Of a stretch of DNA of 49,705 nucleotides, positions 40,648 through 48,427 are shown in pieces; position 1 is the first letter of the stretch, and each line of letters begins with the position of its first letter. The notes under the pieces were generated by a model. The model searched no databases. It saw only the letters and a list, made by a program, of their open reading frames with translations, and was not told the origin of the DNA. Source of the stretch: Bacteroidaceae bacterium. Its GTDB lineage: Bacteria > Bacteroidota > Bacteroidia > Bacteroidales > Bacteroidaceae. The stretch covers positions 1-49,705 of the forward strand of contig JAGCPB010000112.1 of assembly GCA_017642425.1 (NCBI GenBank), read 5' to 3'. The translations under genes were made by a program, and so were the position numbers.

Positions 40648-41679
40648 TTAGCGGGCTACGCGACCTGATGCGTCGCCACCCATGAGTTTCTCTACTTCCG
40701 ATACAGTCACGCGGTTATAATCACCATAGATGGTGTGCTTGAGGCATGATGCAGCAACGGCAAAGTCAAGTGCCTTCTGGTCATCCTCATACACGCGCAG
40801 TCCGTAGATGAGACCGCCCATGAATGAATCGCCGCCACCAACACGGTCAACTATGTGAGTGATATCATATTCTCTTGATTTAAACAGAGTCTTGCCGTCA
40901 TAAAGCACACCCTTCCACATGTTGTGGTTGGCGTTGATTGATCCGCGCAGGGTTGTGATAACCTTCTTGCAGCGCGGGAATCGGGCCATGATCTGCTTTG
41001 ATACTGACAGGTATGCATCGGCATCAACCTTACCACCGGTTACGTCAACGCCCTCGGGTTTGATACCCAAAGCCATCTGTGCATCCTCCTCGTTGCCAAG
41101 AACTATGTCTGTGCAGGCTACCAGACCAGGCATTACATCGGCGGCTTTCTTGCCCCATTTCCACAGGTTCTTGCGGTAGTTAAGGTCACATGAAACTGTT
41201 ATGCCTTTCTCATTGCACTTCTTTACGGCCTCGAGGCAAACCTTGGCTGCACCCTCAGATATAGCCGGTGTGATTCCGGTCCAGTGGAACCAGCCTGCAC
41301 CCTCAAGCACCTTGTCCCAATCTATCATGCCGGGCTCAATCTGTGCTATCGATGAGCCAGCACGGTCATAGATGACCTTGCTGCCGCGGCTAACGGCACC
41401 TGTCTCAAGGAAATAGATGCCCAGACGGTTGCCGCCCTTTACAACATCATTCACATCAACGCCGAACCCGCGCAGTTCACGCAGGCAGGCTGCTGCTATA
41501 TCATTATCGGGAACTCTTGTAACGAATGATACGGGTAATCCGTAATTGGCGAGTGATACGGCCACATTTGCCTCACCGCCGCCGAAAGTGGCACTCAGCA
41601 TATTGCCCTGTCCAAAGCGCTCATAGCCCGGAGTGGCAAGACGAAGCATGACCTCGCCGAAAGTAACTGTCTTAGTCAT
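40648..41679 (-). CDS. kdgK: 2-dehydro-3-deoxygluconokinase (PfkB family)
   Basis: KdgK phosphorylates 2-keto-3-deoxygluconate with ATP, feeding KDPG to the aldolase next door. The protein is 343 residues from MTKTVTFGEVMLRLATPGYE. The N-terminal sugar site GGGEANVAVSLANYG and the C-terminal PfkB signature DRVGGGDSFMGGLIYG with the catalytic aspartate are intact. The family assignment as KDG kinase rather than another PfkB sugar kinase rests on similarity of the N-terminus and on the kdgA neighbour. Confidence 0.93.
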   Translation of the reverse strand: MTKTVTFGEVMLRLATPGYERFGQGNMLSATFGGGEANVAVSLANYGLPVSFVTRVPDNDIAAACLRELRGFGVDVNDVVKGGNRLGIYFLETGAVSRGSKVIYDRAGSSIAQIEPGMIDWDKVLEGAGWFHWTGITPAISEGAAKVCLEAVKKCNEKGITVSCDLNYRKNLWKWGKKAADVMPGLVACTDIVLGNEEDAQMALGIKPEGVDVTGGKVDADAYLSVSKQIMARFPRCKKVITTLRGSINANHNMWKGVLYDGKTLFKSREYDITHIVDRVGGGDSFMGGLIYGLRVYEDDQKALDFAVAASCLKHTIYGDYNRVTVSEVEKLMGGDASGRVAR

Positions 41680-41714
41680 AAACAATAAGTTTTCTGACCG
41701 CGAAGTTACACAAA

Positions 41715-42512
41715 TTAATTCACATAGAACAAAACACCGGCACGAAAGCCAAAGCCGGTCTTATCATAAAGAAGTGTTGTAGAAAAAGCGTATTGCTCAG
41801 TGAACGCGCATTTGAAGTTGAGGCCACCACGCAGGTAACCGCTCCAGCCACTGATTGCGGTATCAACATGATCAAACCAGACGCCTGCATATCCTATCTG
41901 AGGTATCAGACGGAAACGGTTAAGACGTCCCATAATGAATCCATAGCCCACAGAGCCCTCAAAAGAGACTGTATTGTTTATACCGATGTGCACAACGGTA
42001 GTCTGTTCCAGATTTATATTCCTGATATATACGCCCCATGAATTACCCACGCCCCAGCCTTCGGCATTCATCTTACTGTTCTCATAGATGACAGTAGTAT
42101 AGAGCTCACGACGGTCAAAAAAGTAATGGGGACGGAGCTGCAATCCCGCAGTAACATGTGACTGCAGTGTTGCGGCAACATCAAAAGACATATAGTGATT
42201 AAGGTATCCCTCCATCTCAAAACGGCCGCTGTATGTTCCGTCCGGGACATTGTCAATGAGCAGCGGAGTCTGTCCCTGATATATATCGTCTATATAGACC
42301 TTGGCACCGGTAGGATTGGTCTCAAACAATACGGAACCCACTCCTGCTGGACGACCGCCAAACACCAAAGGGGAACCCTCCTGCAAAGGATACTCAGTAT
42401 GCTGATAGTTGTCATCAATCACAATAGGCTCCTCCCACTGCGCAAGAACAGGGCCGCAAAGACATAAAGCCAATACGGCAAAAAATATTCTATTAAGACG
42501 GCAAATGTTCAT
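41715..42512 (-). CDS. PEGA-domain exported protein
   Basis: The protein is 265 residues from MNICRLNRIFFAVLALCLCG with a signal peptide ending near GPVLAQ. A PEGA domain follows (VLFETNPTGAKVYIDDIYQG, TPLLIDNVPDGTYSGRFEMEGY, about 50-120). The remainder alternates strands with aromatic residues (YTTVIYENSKMNAEGWGVG, FGFRAGVLFYVN) like an outer-membrane barrel. PEGA domains are thought to bind cell-surface structures. The function is not known; no partner gene is evident. Confidence 0.8.
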   Translation of the reverse strand: MNICRLNRIFFAVLALCLCGPVLAQWEEPIVIDDNYQHTEYPLQEGSPLVFGGRPAGVGSVLFETNPTGAKVYIDDIYQGQTPLLIDNVPDGTYSGRFEMEGYLNHYMSFDVAATLQSHVTAGLQLRPHYFFDRRELYTTVIYENSKMNAEGWGVGNSWGVYIRNINLEQTTVVHIGINNTVSFEGSVGYGFIMGRLNRFRLIPQIGYAGVWFDHVDTAISGWSGYLRGGLNFKCAFTEQYAFSTTLLYDKTGFGFRAGVLFYVN

Positions 42513-42563
42513 ACTGTAAATTAGATACCTGAAACACAAAATGGTTTAACACCTGTTCCACCT

Positions 42564-42842
42564 TTATAAATAGTTCTCATCATGCTCCTGGTCCGGTTTT
42601 TCTTCATCATCCTGTTTCTGACCGTTTTTCTTGTCGATCAGATACAGGACTACGGGAATGACAAACAGTACCAGAAGAGCCATGACAGCCATTCCGTAAT
42701 GGAAGGCTGGAGGTTTCTTTGATATCAACGTTATGATAAGCTGGATTATCTCTGACAGGACAACGCACAGAATGATGCTGAGAATAGGTCTATCTCTTAA
42801 CGCTCTGAGTATATTCTGTATCATCTCCTTTTTCTTTGACAA
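42564..42842 (-). CDS. Small membrane protein, unrecognised
   Basis: The protein is 92 residues with two membrane helices (RPILSIILCVVLSEIIQLIITLI and FHYGMAVMALLVLFVIPVVLYLI) and a charged tail (KKNGQKQDDEEKPDQEHDE). No recognised family. It is one of several small membrane genes in this part, on the same strand as the PEGA gene 51 bases downstream. Confidence 0.65.
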   Translation of the reverse strand: MSKKKEMIQNILRALRDRPILSIILCVVLSEIIQLIITLISKKPPAFHYGMAVMALLVLFVIPVVLYLIDKKNGQKQDDEEKPDQEHDENYL

Positions 42843-42950
42843 GGACTATCATCCACTCCTAACAGCAAAGATATACAAAAAAAGGGCACAATATTATCCT
42901 TGACCGCAGTTTTTATGTACGGTGAAAGATGAGAACATCGGGAAAAAAGA

Positions 42951-42958
42951 TACCTTTG
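42951..42958 (+). promoter_or_regulatory. -7 box of the 42995 membrane-protein gene
   Basis: TACCTTTG matches TAnnTTTG, 36 bases before the ATG. No TTTG at the right spacing. Confidence 0.4.
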
Positions 42959-42994
42959 TGCATCAATAACCTTAACCAATTAAATCACACTGTT

Positions 42995-43681
42995 ATGGAA
43001 GAATTGAAAAAAAACTCACTCAAACTTGCCATCTGGAACCTGGGACTGAATGCATTGGTCCTTATCATCATGCTTATCTTTATTAGCGGTCCCGACCCGG
43101 CTTTGAACCACTCCGATATTAAAGCTTTTACTGTCTGGATGTGTGTAATGTATGCTGTTTTACTGCCTATTGTATATTATCTGTGGTTTAAGTTTATAAG
43201 GAATTTGAAAGATGCATATCCCGACAACAGCGACATTAACTATGCAACCATAATAGGAAAAATCACATTCATTCTGTTCTCAATTGCAGCTGCATTAGGA
43301 TTGATTGCAACTGTTTTTGACGCATTTATAATAACACCCGATAATTTTGGATGCGATTGGAATATACATGGAATATTCCCAAGGGATGCTGTTGGAGCGC
43401 GGGCCGATAACCTTTCAACAGGCGCCACATTCCTGATGTCATTAATGTTCTATTTCCTCATCAAATCCACCAAGCCTCAAAGTTATATGAGGGCACTGAC
43501 CGTTATACTTGCACTCAGAGTTCCGATACAGCTGGTCATGTTCTTATTTAAGCCATCAATAATATTAGTATCCCTGACGTATTTGTTCGCTATAGTAGAG
43601 TTCCTGTTCCTTATACAGATTTATAAGGGATATGAGTTTGAAAAGCTGAAAGAAGAAGTTGCTCAAGAAATTCAGGAATAA
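42995..43681 (+). CDS. Multi-pass membrane protein, unrecognised
   Basis: The protein is 228 residues from MEELKKNSLKLAIWNLGLNA. Five or six hydrophobic segments are visible (ALVLIIMLIFISG, VWMCVMYAVLLPIVYYLWF, KITFILFSIAAALGLIATVF, TFLMSLMFYFLIKS, IILVSLTYLFAIVEFLFLI). No catalytic motif or known domain is recognised. The codons are A/T-rich. It ends with its own terminator and lies just outside the first integrase gene, so it may belong to accessory DNA. Confidence 0.7.
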   Translation: MEELKKNSLKLAIWNLGLNALVLIIMLIFISGPDPALNHSDIKAFTVWMCVMYAVLLPIVYYLWFKFIRNLKDAYPDNSDINYATIIGKITFILFSIAAALGLIATVFDAFIITPDNFGCDWNIHGIFPRDAVGARADNLSTGATFLMSLMFYFLIKSTKPQSYMRALTVILALRVPIQLVMFLFKPSIILVSLTYLFAIVEFLFLIQIYKGYEFEKLKEEVAQEIQE

Positions 43682-43708
43682 TAAGGAGATATTGATAAAC
43701 ACTAAACA

Positions 43709-43746
43709 GATCCGTTGCAGTCAAGATGCAGCGGATCATTTTTTTA
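43709..43746 (+). terminator. Terminator after the 42995 gene
   Basis: GATCCGTTGCA and TGCAGCGGATC pair (one G-T) around seven bases, followed by ATTTTTTT. A typical rho-independent terminator. Confidence 0.85.
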
Positions 43747-43767
43747 TTAACTTAAACTATTAACATT

Positions 43768-45114
43768 ATGTCTATCAACTTTTATTTGGGAGACAACCTG
43801 CAGTTTGGTAAGGCTCCTATCTTAATCAAAATTCAGGATCGCAAGTACAGAATCAGCATCAGGCGCAAAACCGGTCTGAGCATACAGCCTGTACTATGGG
43901 AACAGAAAAACAATTATCAATCATTGAGCAAATTATCAAAGAACCGTGACATCATTGAAACATTGGCATTACTTGAAGAAATTAAAGAGAGAATCACGCA
44001 AATGCACGTAGAGGGAGCCAAAATAACATCCCTGTTAGTCAAAGACTGTATAGATAGAATCATCTACGTGGATTATCCGAACAAGACAGGACAGAACAAT
44101 CCAATGACCTTGTCCAGATACATTGACAATTATTTCAATGACATCAAAGAGGGTAACAAGAAAACCGTAAATGGAACCCCGTATAAACAGGGTACAATAA
44201 ACAGCATCAAACAGGTTATTGACCATTTCAGGGCTTTTGAAAAAGAGCAGAAAAGGCTATTGAATTTTGAAGACATCACAATGGATTTCTATTACAAGTA
44301 TATTGATTACCTGACCAAACGGGGATTTGCCCCAAACACTATCGGCAAAGACATTAAATGGCTTAAGACATTTCTGTATAGTGCCGAATCAGATGGGCTC
44401 AACAACAACAAGTTCTACCGCAACAAAAGATTCAGGACATGCAGAGAGTATGTTGATTCCATATACCTGACTCAAGATGACCTGAAAAGAATCCGTTCAG
44501 TAGACCTAAGCGGAAAAGCATCTGGTTACACCCTTGCCCGCGACATATTTTTCATCGGAGTTTTGACTGCACAACGGGTATCGGACTATAATCACATTAA
44601 GTTAGAAGACATGCAGCATGTTCGGGATTATTCCGATGCATTTAACAAATCGTCAGATTATACTGAAAATGAAAGCGGACAAGAGTCCAATAAATATATG
44701 GTCATAAATTTTATCCAGAAGAAAACCGGTGTCCGGGTAACTGTTCCATGCAATCCACAGGTCATAGAAATTATGAATAAGTATAATTTCAATATGCCAT
44801 ACCTTCCTGAGCAGAAACTAAACAAATATATCAAGGAGATTGCAAAGGAAGCCGGCCTGACAGAATTGATAAAAACAGAAAAAACAAGAGGCGGCATAAG
44901 AACCACCGAATACATCCCCAAATACAAACTGATCACCTCACATACTGCCAGACGGACAGGAGTCACTCACATGTATCTCTCCGGCATGGAATTATCGGAT
45001 ATAATGAGCATATCCGGACACACTCAAGTCAAAACACTAATGCAATATATCAAAGCCGATAAACTACAAGTCATCAGAAACAGATTCCACGATTATTCAT
45101 TTTTCAAAGGGTAG
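43768..45114 (+). CDS. Tyrosine recombinase/integrase (first of two)
   Basis: The protein is 448 residues. An N-terminal arm-type binding part (about 1-110) precedes a SAM-like core-binding domain (GTINSIKQVIDHFRAFE, APNTIGKDIKWLKTFLYS). The catalytic domain has the first Arg in LTAQRVSDYNHI, His-x-x-Arg in SHTARRTGVTHMYLSG, a His in SISGHTQVKTLMQ and the probable nucleophile Tyr in MQYIKAD. All appear intact. It is clearly related to the next integrase (45471). It points toward the tRNA-like fragment. Its stop codon lies in the first of three 19-base direct repeats. It may belong to an older or degenerate element. Confidence 0.93.
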   Translation: MSINFYLGDNLQFGKAPILIKIQDRKYRISIRRKTGLSIQPVLWEQKNNYQSLSKLSKNRDIIETLALLEEIKERITQMHVEGAKITSLLVKDCIDRIIYVDYPNKTGQNNPMTLSRYIDNYFNDIKEGNKKTVNGTPYKQGTINSIKQVIDHFRAFEKEQKRLLNFEDITMDFYYKYIDYLTKRGFAPNTIGKDIKWLKTFLYSAESDGLNNNKFYRNKRFRTCREYVDSIYLTQDDLKRIRSVDLSGKASGYTLARDIFFIGVLTAQRVSDYNHIKLEDMQHVRDYSDAFNKSSDYTENESGQESNKYMVINFIQKKTGVRVTVPCNPQVIEIMNKYNFNMPYLPEQKLNKYIKEIAKEAGLTELIKTEKTRGGIRTTEYIPKYKLITSHTARRTGVTHMYLSGMELSDIMSISGHTQVKTLMQYIKADKLQVIRNRFHDYSFFKG

Positions 45115-45152
45115 TATAACTTTCAAAAGATAGCATCACTTTCAAAGGGTAG
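45101..45152. repeat. Three 19-base direct repeats at the end of integrase 1
   Basis: TTTTCAAAGGGTAG (45101), CTTTCAAAAGATAG (45120) and CTTTCAAAGGGTAG (45139) start exactly 19 bases apart. They overlap the integrase stop codon. They resemble arm-type recombinase sites, but this is inference. Confidence 0.75.
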
Positions 45153-45177
45153 CCCCATATAATCCCACCAAAAAGTA

Positions 45178-45202
45178 GTGGGTTCGAGTCCCGTACACAC
45201 CG
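45178..45202 (+). other. tRNA 3'-end-like fragment, candidate attachment site
   Basis: GTGGG, TTCGAGT, CCCGT is shaped like a T arm; ACACACC and G follow as an acceptor strand and discriminator base. No D or anticodon arm precedes it, so this is only the 3' part of a tRNA, as left behind when an element inserts into a tRNA gene. CCCGTACACACCGC (45190-45203) is nearly the reverse complement of GCGGTGTGTATGGG (45281-45294). Confidence 0.5.
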
Positions 45203-45241
45203 CAAAAACGGGTCTCTAGTACATTTTTAGTACACACTGAA

Positions 45242-45281
45242 CGGAAAACCGCTCCAGAAACACTTCTGAAGCGGTTTTCCG
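45242..45281. terminator. Strong hairpin in the integrase 1 / integrase 2 gap
   Basis: CGGAAAACCGCT (45242-45253) and AGCGGTTTTCCG (45270-45281) pair perfectly; the inside also partly pairs (CAGAA/TTCTG). It lies between the inverted GTACACACCGC copies and could be a terminator or part of the recombination site. The rest of the 356-base gap holds TTTCAAC/GTTGAAA (45381-45396), a doubled ATGTAGGAAAG and the integrase 2 -7 box. Confidence 0.65.
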
Positions 45282-45436
45282 CGGTGTGTATGGGTCTATA
45301 GGGTGGATATTGGTGATGCATGGGGTTTGCGTAAGTGTACTATTTTTCAATGAATTACGACAATTTAATGTTGCAAAATGTTTCAACTTGTTGAAAAAAT
45401 GTAGGAAAGATGTAGGAAAGTTTCACAAACTATTAT

Positions 45437-45444
45437 TATCTTTG
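45437..45444 (+). promoter_or_regulatory. Integrase 2 -7 box
   Basis: TATCTTTG matches TAnnTTTG, 26 bases before the ATG at 45471. No TTTG 19 bases upstream. Confidence 0.45.
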
Positions 45445-45470
45445 CTACAGATACTTAAAACCCAATATTT

Positions 45471-46850
45471 ATGGCTGTAAATTTCTCTTTGAAGAGTACA
45501 ATTAAGGACGGAAAATCACAGATTGTGGTTAGAGTCCAGAGTAGAAAGCTCCAGATTGATGTAAAGCAAGGTACTAACCTTTACATTGAACCCAATATCT
45601 GGGAGCGTAGGAACAACCCCTCTTACATGCGGCAGTACCGGACGAATGAATCCGTACAGCGAGTGCTGAATACTGTTGATGATCTCTTTATGGCATTGAC
45701 CCAGAAGATTGATAATGGCGTGGTCCTGGATAACCAGATGGTGCATGACATTATTTATAAGGTGTCATTCCAGAGAGAGATTGCACAGGAGAAACGTGAG
45801 GAGGAGGAACGGCTGGCGGCAGAGGCTTATGCCAAGAGGATGACTTTCAAAAAGTATGTGGACCAGTTCTACGCCGATGCCAAAGCCGGCATCCGACTGA
45901 CGGAGAAGAACACTGTCTATACGCAAGGTTCACTTACCAGCATCAAGCAGGCCATTGACCATCTGAGGGCCTTTGAGAAGAAGGAAAAGCATACCTATGA
46001 CTTTGATGAGATTGACATGGATTTCTACCGCAAGTACCTGTCATTCCTGAATGATGAGAACTATGCCCTTAATACTGTAGGAAAGAACATCAATTGGCTG
46101 AAGACGTTTATGAATTCTGCTCAGATTGAAGGGTATCACAGCAATGTGGCTTTCAAAAACAAGATGTTCAAGGGTGCCCGTGTTGAGGTGGATACCATAT
46201 ACCTAAATCATGATGACCTGGAAAAGATCAGGGCGGTTGACCTTAGCGGCAAGACTCCCGGATATGAGCTGGCGCGTGACATCTTTATGGTTGGTGTGTG
46301 GACGGCTCAGCGTATATCCGACTACAACAATATCAAGCCGCAGGACATCAACACTCATGTGATTAAGAAGGTGGTGGAGAAAGATGACCCTGAGCATCCC
46401 GGCCAGAAGATTGAAGCTATTGAATCAAAGGAGGTGCTTGTGGTGACTATCACCCAGAAGAAGACGGGCGCAAGAGTTTATATCCCCTGCTCCACTGAGC
46501 TGCGCAGCATCTTTGAGAAATACCACTATAACATACCCAGACTCTCTGACCAGAACGTGAATGACAACATGAAGAAGATTGCCGAGTGGGCCGGATTGGA
46601 TGAGCCTATCAAGATTGATTACATTGAGGGCGGCAAGAGGCAGTCTGAGATAAAGAAAAAGTATGAGCTGGTTCATACACACACGGCAAGACGTACCGGT
46701 GCTACCCTGATGTATCTTTCGGGTATGGATTTCTATGACATCATGAAGATTACGGGTCATGCCACCGTTCAGAACCTGAAGAAATACATCAAGGCTGACG
46801 AGCTTGAGGTGCTGGAGAAGCTGGTGGACAAATATGATTACTTCAAGTAA
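45471..46850 (+). CDS. Tyrosine recombinase/integrase (second)
   Basis: The protein is 459 residues with the same plan as integrase 1. The core-binding segment is GSLTSIKQAIDHLRAFE and the conserved bridge is NTVGKNINWLKTFMNSAQ. Catalytic residues lie in WTAQRISDYNNI (Arg), HTHTARRTGATLMYLSG (His-x-x-Arg), TGHATVQNL (His) and KKYIKADE (Tyr). It differs by a charged insert (VVEKDDPEHPGQKIEAIESK) before the beta-strand VTITQKKTGARV. It is followed by genes of a mobilisable element and is probably its integrase. Confidence 0.95.
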   Translation: MAVNFSLKSTIKDGKSQIVVRVQSRKLQIDVKQGTNLYIEPNIWERRNNPSYMRQYRTNESVQRVLNTVDDLFMALTQKIDNGVVLDNQMVHDIIYKVSFQREIAQEKREEEERLAAEAYAKRMTFKKYVDQFYADAKAGIRLTEKNTVYTQGSLTSIKQAIDHLRAFEKKEKHTYDFDEIDMDFYRKYLSFLNDENYALNTVGKNINWLKTFMNSAQIEGYHSNVAFKNKMFKGARVEVDTIYLNHDDLEKIRAVDLSGKTPGYELARDIFMVGVWTAQRISDYNNIKPQDINTHVIKKVVEKDDPEHPGQKIEAIESKEVLVVTITQKKTGARVYIPCSTELRSIFEKYHYNIPRLSDQNVNDNMKKIAEWAGLDEPIKIDYIEGGKRQSEIKKKYELVHTHTARRTGATLMYLSGMDFYDIMKITGHATVQNLKKYIKADELEVLEKLVDKYDYFK

Positions 46851-46889
46851 ACGGCATCCTGTAACTTTCATACAAGAATATGCACTGAG

Positions 46890-46922
46890 GCGGGCCTTTT
46901 GGGGCCTGCTTCTGTGTTTTTA
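46890..46922 (+). terminator. Integrase 2 terminator
   Basis: GCGGGCC, a six-base loop and GGCCTGC pair, followed by TTCTGTGTTTTT. About 40 bases past the stop codon. Confidence 0.65.
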
Positions 46923-47018
46923 TGTGTTTTGCTGCCATAGATTGAATTATTATGCTAAATTCGCGGTCGATTTAAGTCCTGATTACATCCGATAGTTGAA
47001 ATTAGCGGTTTCTGTACT

Positions 47019-47807
47019 ATGGTGCGGAGAAACGAGTTGATTAAAGAAATACGCAATATGACCGCGGCTGTGGCTGATGCCATGGCGGCGGTTTCTTTGT
47101 TTGTGGGATATGAGGAGGATGAACGGGATGCGCTTGGCGGATGCAAGTATGAAGCGGATGTTATCAGGGATTCTATCATCCCACTGAAGGAACGGCTCTA
47201 CGAGGTTCTGGACTGCATCAGGGAGGATTGGAACGCTATCATACAGAATGACCTGCTTTGTAACGATGTCAAGACGCTGCTGGAGGTGTGCAGCGGTTTT
47301 CATAAGAAGGCGTTTGAGTTTGATGAGGCTACCGTATTATATCCCCGTGTGGTTGAGGGTTTGCTTGGTGATGCCTGGCTGCCGCGTGCGTACCTTGTGC
47401 TGATGTATGAGTGGGAAGATGAGGCATCGGCCATTAGAGAATACGTTATGAAGAACTGTGGGCTTGGCACTCTTTTGGACGATCCTTTTCGTGGCATCGT
47501 ATCGAGACTGCGGCATTTCTTTACTGGTGTGACGGATGAGGAGTTTGAGAAGTTCGTGATGAACGGTGTGTCTTTGGCGGTTAAGCCCAGATGGATTAGC
47601 GACAAAAGGCAGGCAGTGGTTATGGGCAAACTGCTGGGTAAGAGCTGCAAGGATATGAACGACTCTTTCCTATTCTGCAAGAAGGACGGTACTCCGGTGT
47701 TGCTGAACTATACCCAGAACGGACCTAAACTGGAGATGGACCAATATGAGATATATGGTGTAATTAAACCGCTGATTGGTGTAACAGACAGAAAACGGCA
47801 GCAATAA
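47019..47807 (+). CDS. Hypothetical protein of the integrated element
   Basis: The protein is 262 residues, rich in Glu, Leu and Trp, with no signal peptide or membrane segment. I do not recognise a domain. The N-terminal half is helical (NELIKEIRNMTAAVADAMAA, YEEDERDALGGCKYEADVIR). The C-terminal half (SDKRQAVVMGKLLGKSCKDM, YEIYGVIKPLIGVTD) might be a small DNA-binding or regulatory part, but this is a guess. It lies where Bacteroides mobile elements carry unknown genes between integrase and excisionase, and has its own terminator-like hairpin at 47849-47880. Confidence 0.75.
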   Translation: MVRRNELIKEIRNMTAAVADAMAAVSLFVGYEEDERDALGGCKYEADVIRDSIIPLKERLYEVLDCIREDWNAIIQNDLLCNDVKTLLEVCSGFHKKAFEFDEATVLYPRVVEGLLGDAWLPRAYLVLMYEWEDEASAIREYVMKNCGLGTLLDDPFRGIVSRLRHFFTGVTDEEFEKFVMNGVSLAVKPRWISDKRQAVVMGKLLGKSCKDMNDSFLFCKKDGTPVLLNYTQNGPKLEMDQYEIYGVIKPLIGVTDRKRQQ

Positions 47808-47848
47808 ATAAACTACAAAAAAACTACACAGCGGAGATTGGGAGTATC

Positions 47849-47880
47849 GGGGCACAGAGGTTTCTGCGCCCTGTTTTTGT
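47849..47880 (+). terminator. Terminator after the 47019 gene
   Basis: GGGC, a bulged A, CAGA, a short loop, TCTG, C, GCCC form a hairpin followed by TGTTTTTG. Confidence 0.65.
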
Positions 47881-47926
47881 TTGTCATCATCGGCCAAAGT
47901 AGTTTTTGACTACACTCGGGTAGGTT

Positions 47927-47956
47927 TTTGTAACAGATTTCCGGTATATACTTTTG
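47927..47956 (+). promoter_or_regulatory. Promoter of the HTH gene
   Basis: TTTG (47927-47930), 18 bases, TACTTTTG (47949-47956): a near-consensus promoter. Slightly upstream GTAGT, TTTTG, ACTAC is a small inverted repeat that may be an operator. The leader is about 60 bases. Confidence 0.55.
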
Positions 47957-48025
47957 CGGTGTCGGTGGTTTGCATCGGCACAGTTAAGGCCTTAGCTGTT
48001 ATTGTTCAATCTTAACAGTTTTATT

Positions 48026-48340
48026 ATGAATTTGGAAGATACTTTAAAATCGTTCCTGACGGAACTTATCGTACCTATCGTACAGGATGCCATAAACGGT
48101 ACTCTTGTTACAAAGGAGGAAAAGGAAGAGACTGTCTATATGACCTTTAAGCAGATTGAGAAGGAGTACTATGTTTCAAGACAGACCGTGGACAGACGCG
48201 TGAAAAACGGCAGGCTGACCAAGATCAAGGATGGAGGCCGGGTACTCTTCAGCAGAAAAGAGGTGGACGGAATGTTCAAGAAGCGCACGCTTGCGGGTGT
48301 TGATACCAACAAGTTCAAGAAAAAATACAATGCCGCATGA
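48026..48340 (+). CDS. Helix-turn-helix (excisionase-like) protein
   Basis: The protein is 104 residues from MNLEDTLKSFLTELIVPIVQ. The HTH_17/MerR-like winged helix (about 40-90) reads YMTFKQIEKEYYVSRQTVDR, RVKNGRLTKIKDGGRVLFSR. Such proteins next to an integrase in Bacteroides elements act as excisionases or regulators. A start eight codons upstream (48002) is possible. A -7 box TAGTTTTG (48390-48397) follows the gene and may serve the next one. Confidence 0.88.
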   Translation: MNLEDTLKSFLTELIVPIVQDAINGTLVTKEEKEETVYMTFKQIEKEYYVSRQTVDRRVKNGRLTKIKDGGRVLFSRKEVDGMFKKRTLAGVDTNKFKKKYNAA

Positions 48341-48389
48341 ATAATGTGAAAAAAGTGATGTTGTGTCGCAAATTGACAATCGGGGGCTT

Positions 48390-48397
48390 TAGTTTTG
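48390..48397 (+). promoter_or_regulatory. -7 box of the BT4734/DUF3987 gene
   Basis: TAGTTTTG matches TAnnTTTG, 30 bases before the ATG at 48428. A TTG lies 14 bases upstream, so the -33 box is uncertain. Confidence 0.4.
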
Positions 48398-48427
48398 CGG
48401 CCACGTTCTCAATAGCCCTTTTAAATA

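Noticed and set aside
45178-45202. A complete tRNA gene
   Set aside because: Only the T arm and acceptor strand can be read; no D arm, anticodon arm or 5' acceptor strand lies upstream.
45286-45480. A 64-codon frame between the integrases
   Set aside because: It overlaps the inverted repeat and the integrase 2 promoter and start, has no recognisable protein features, and lacks a promoter of its own.
46804-46995. A 63-codon frame after integrase 2
   Set aside because: It starts inside the integrase in another frame and crosses its terminator hairpin.
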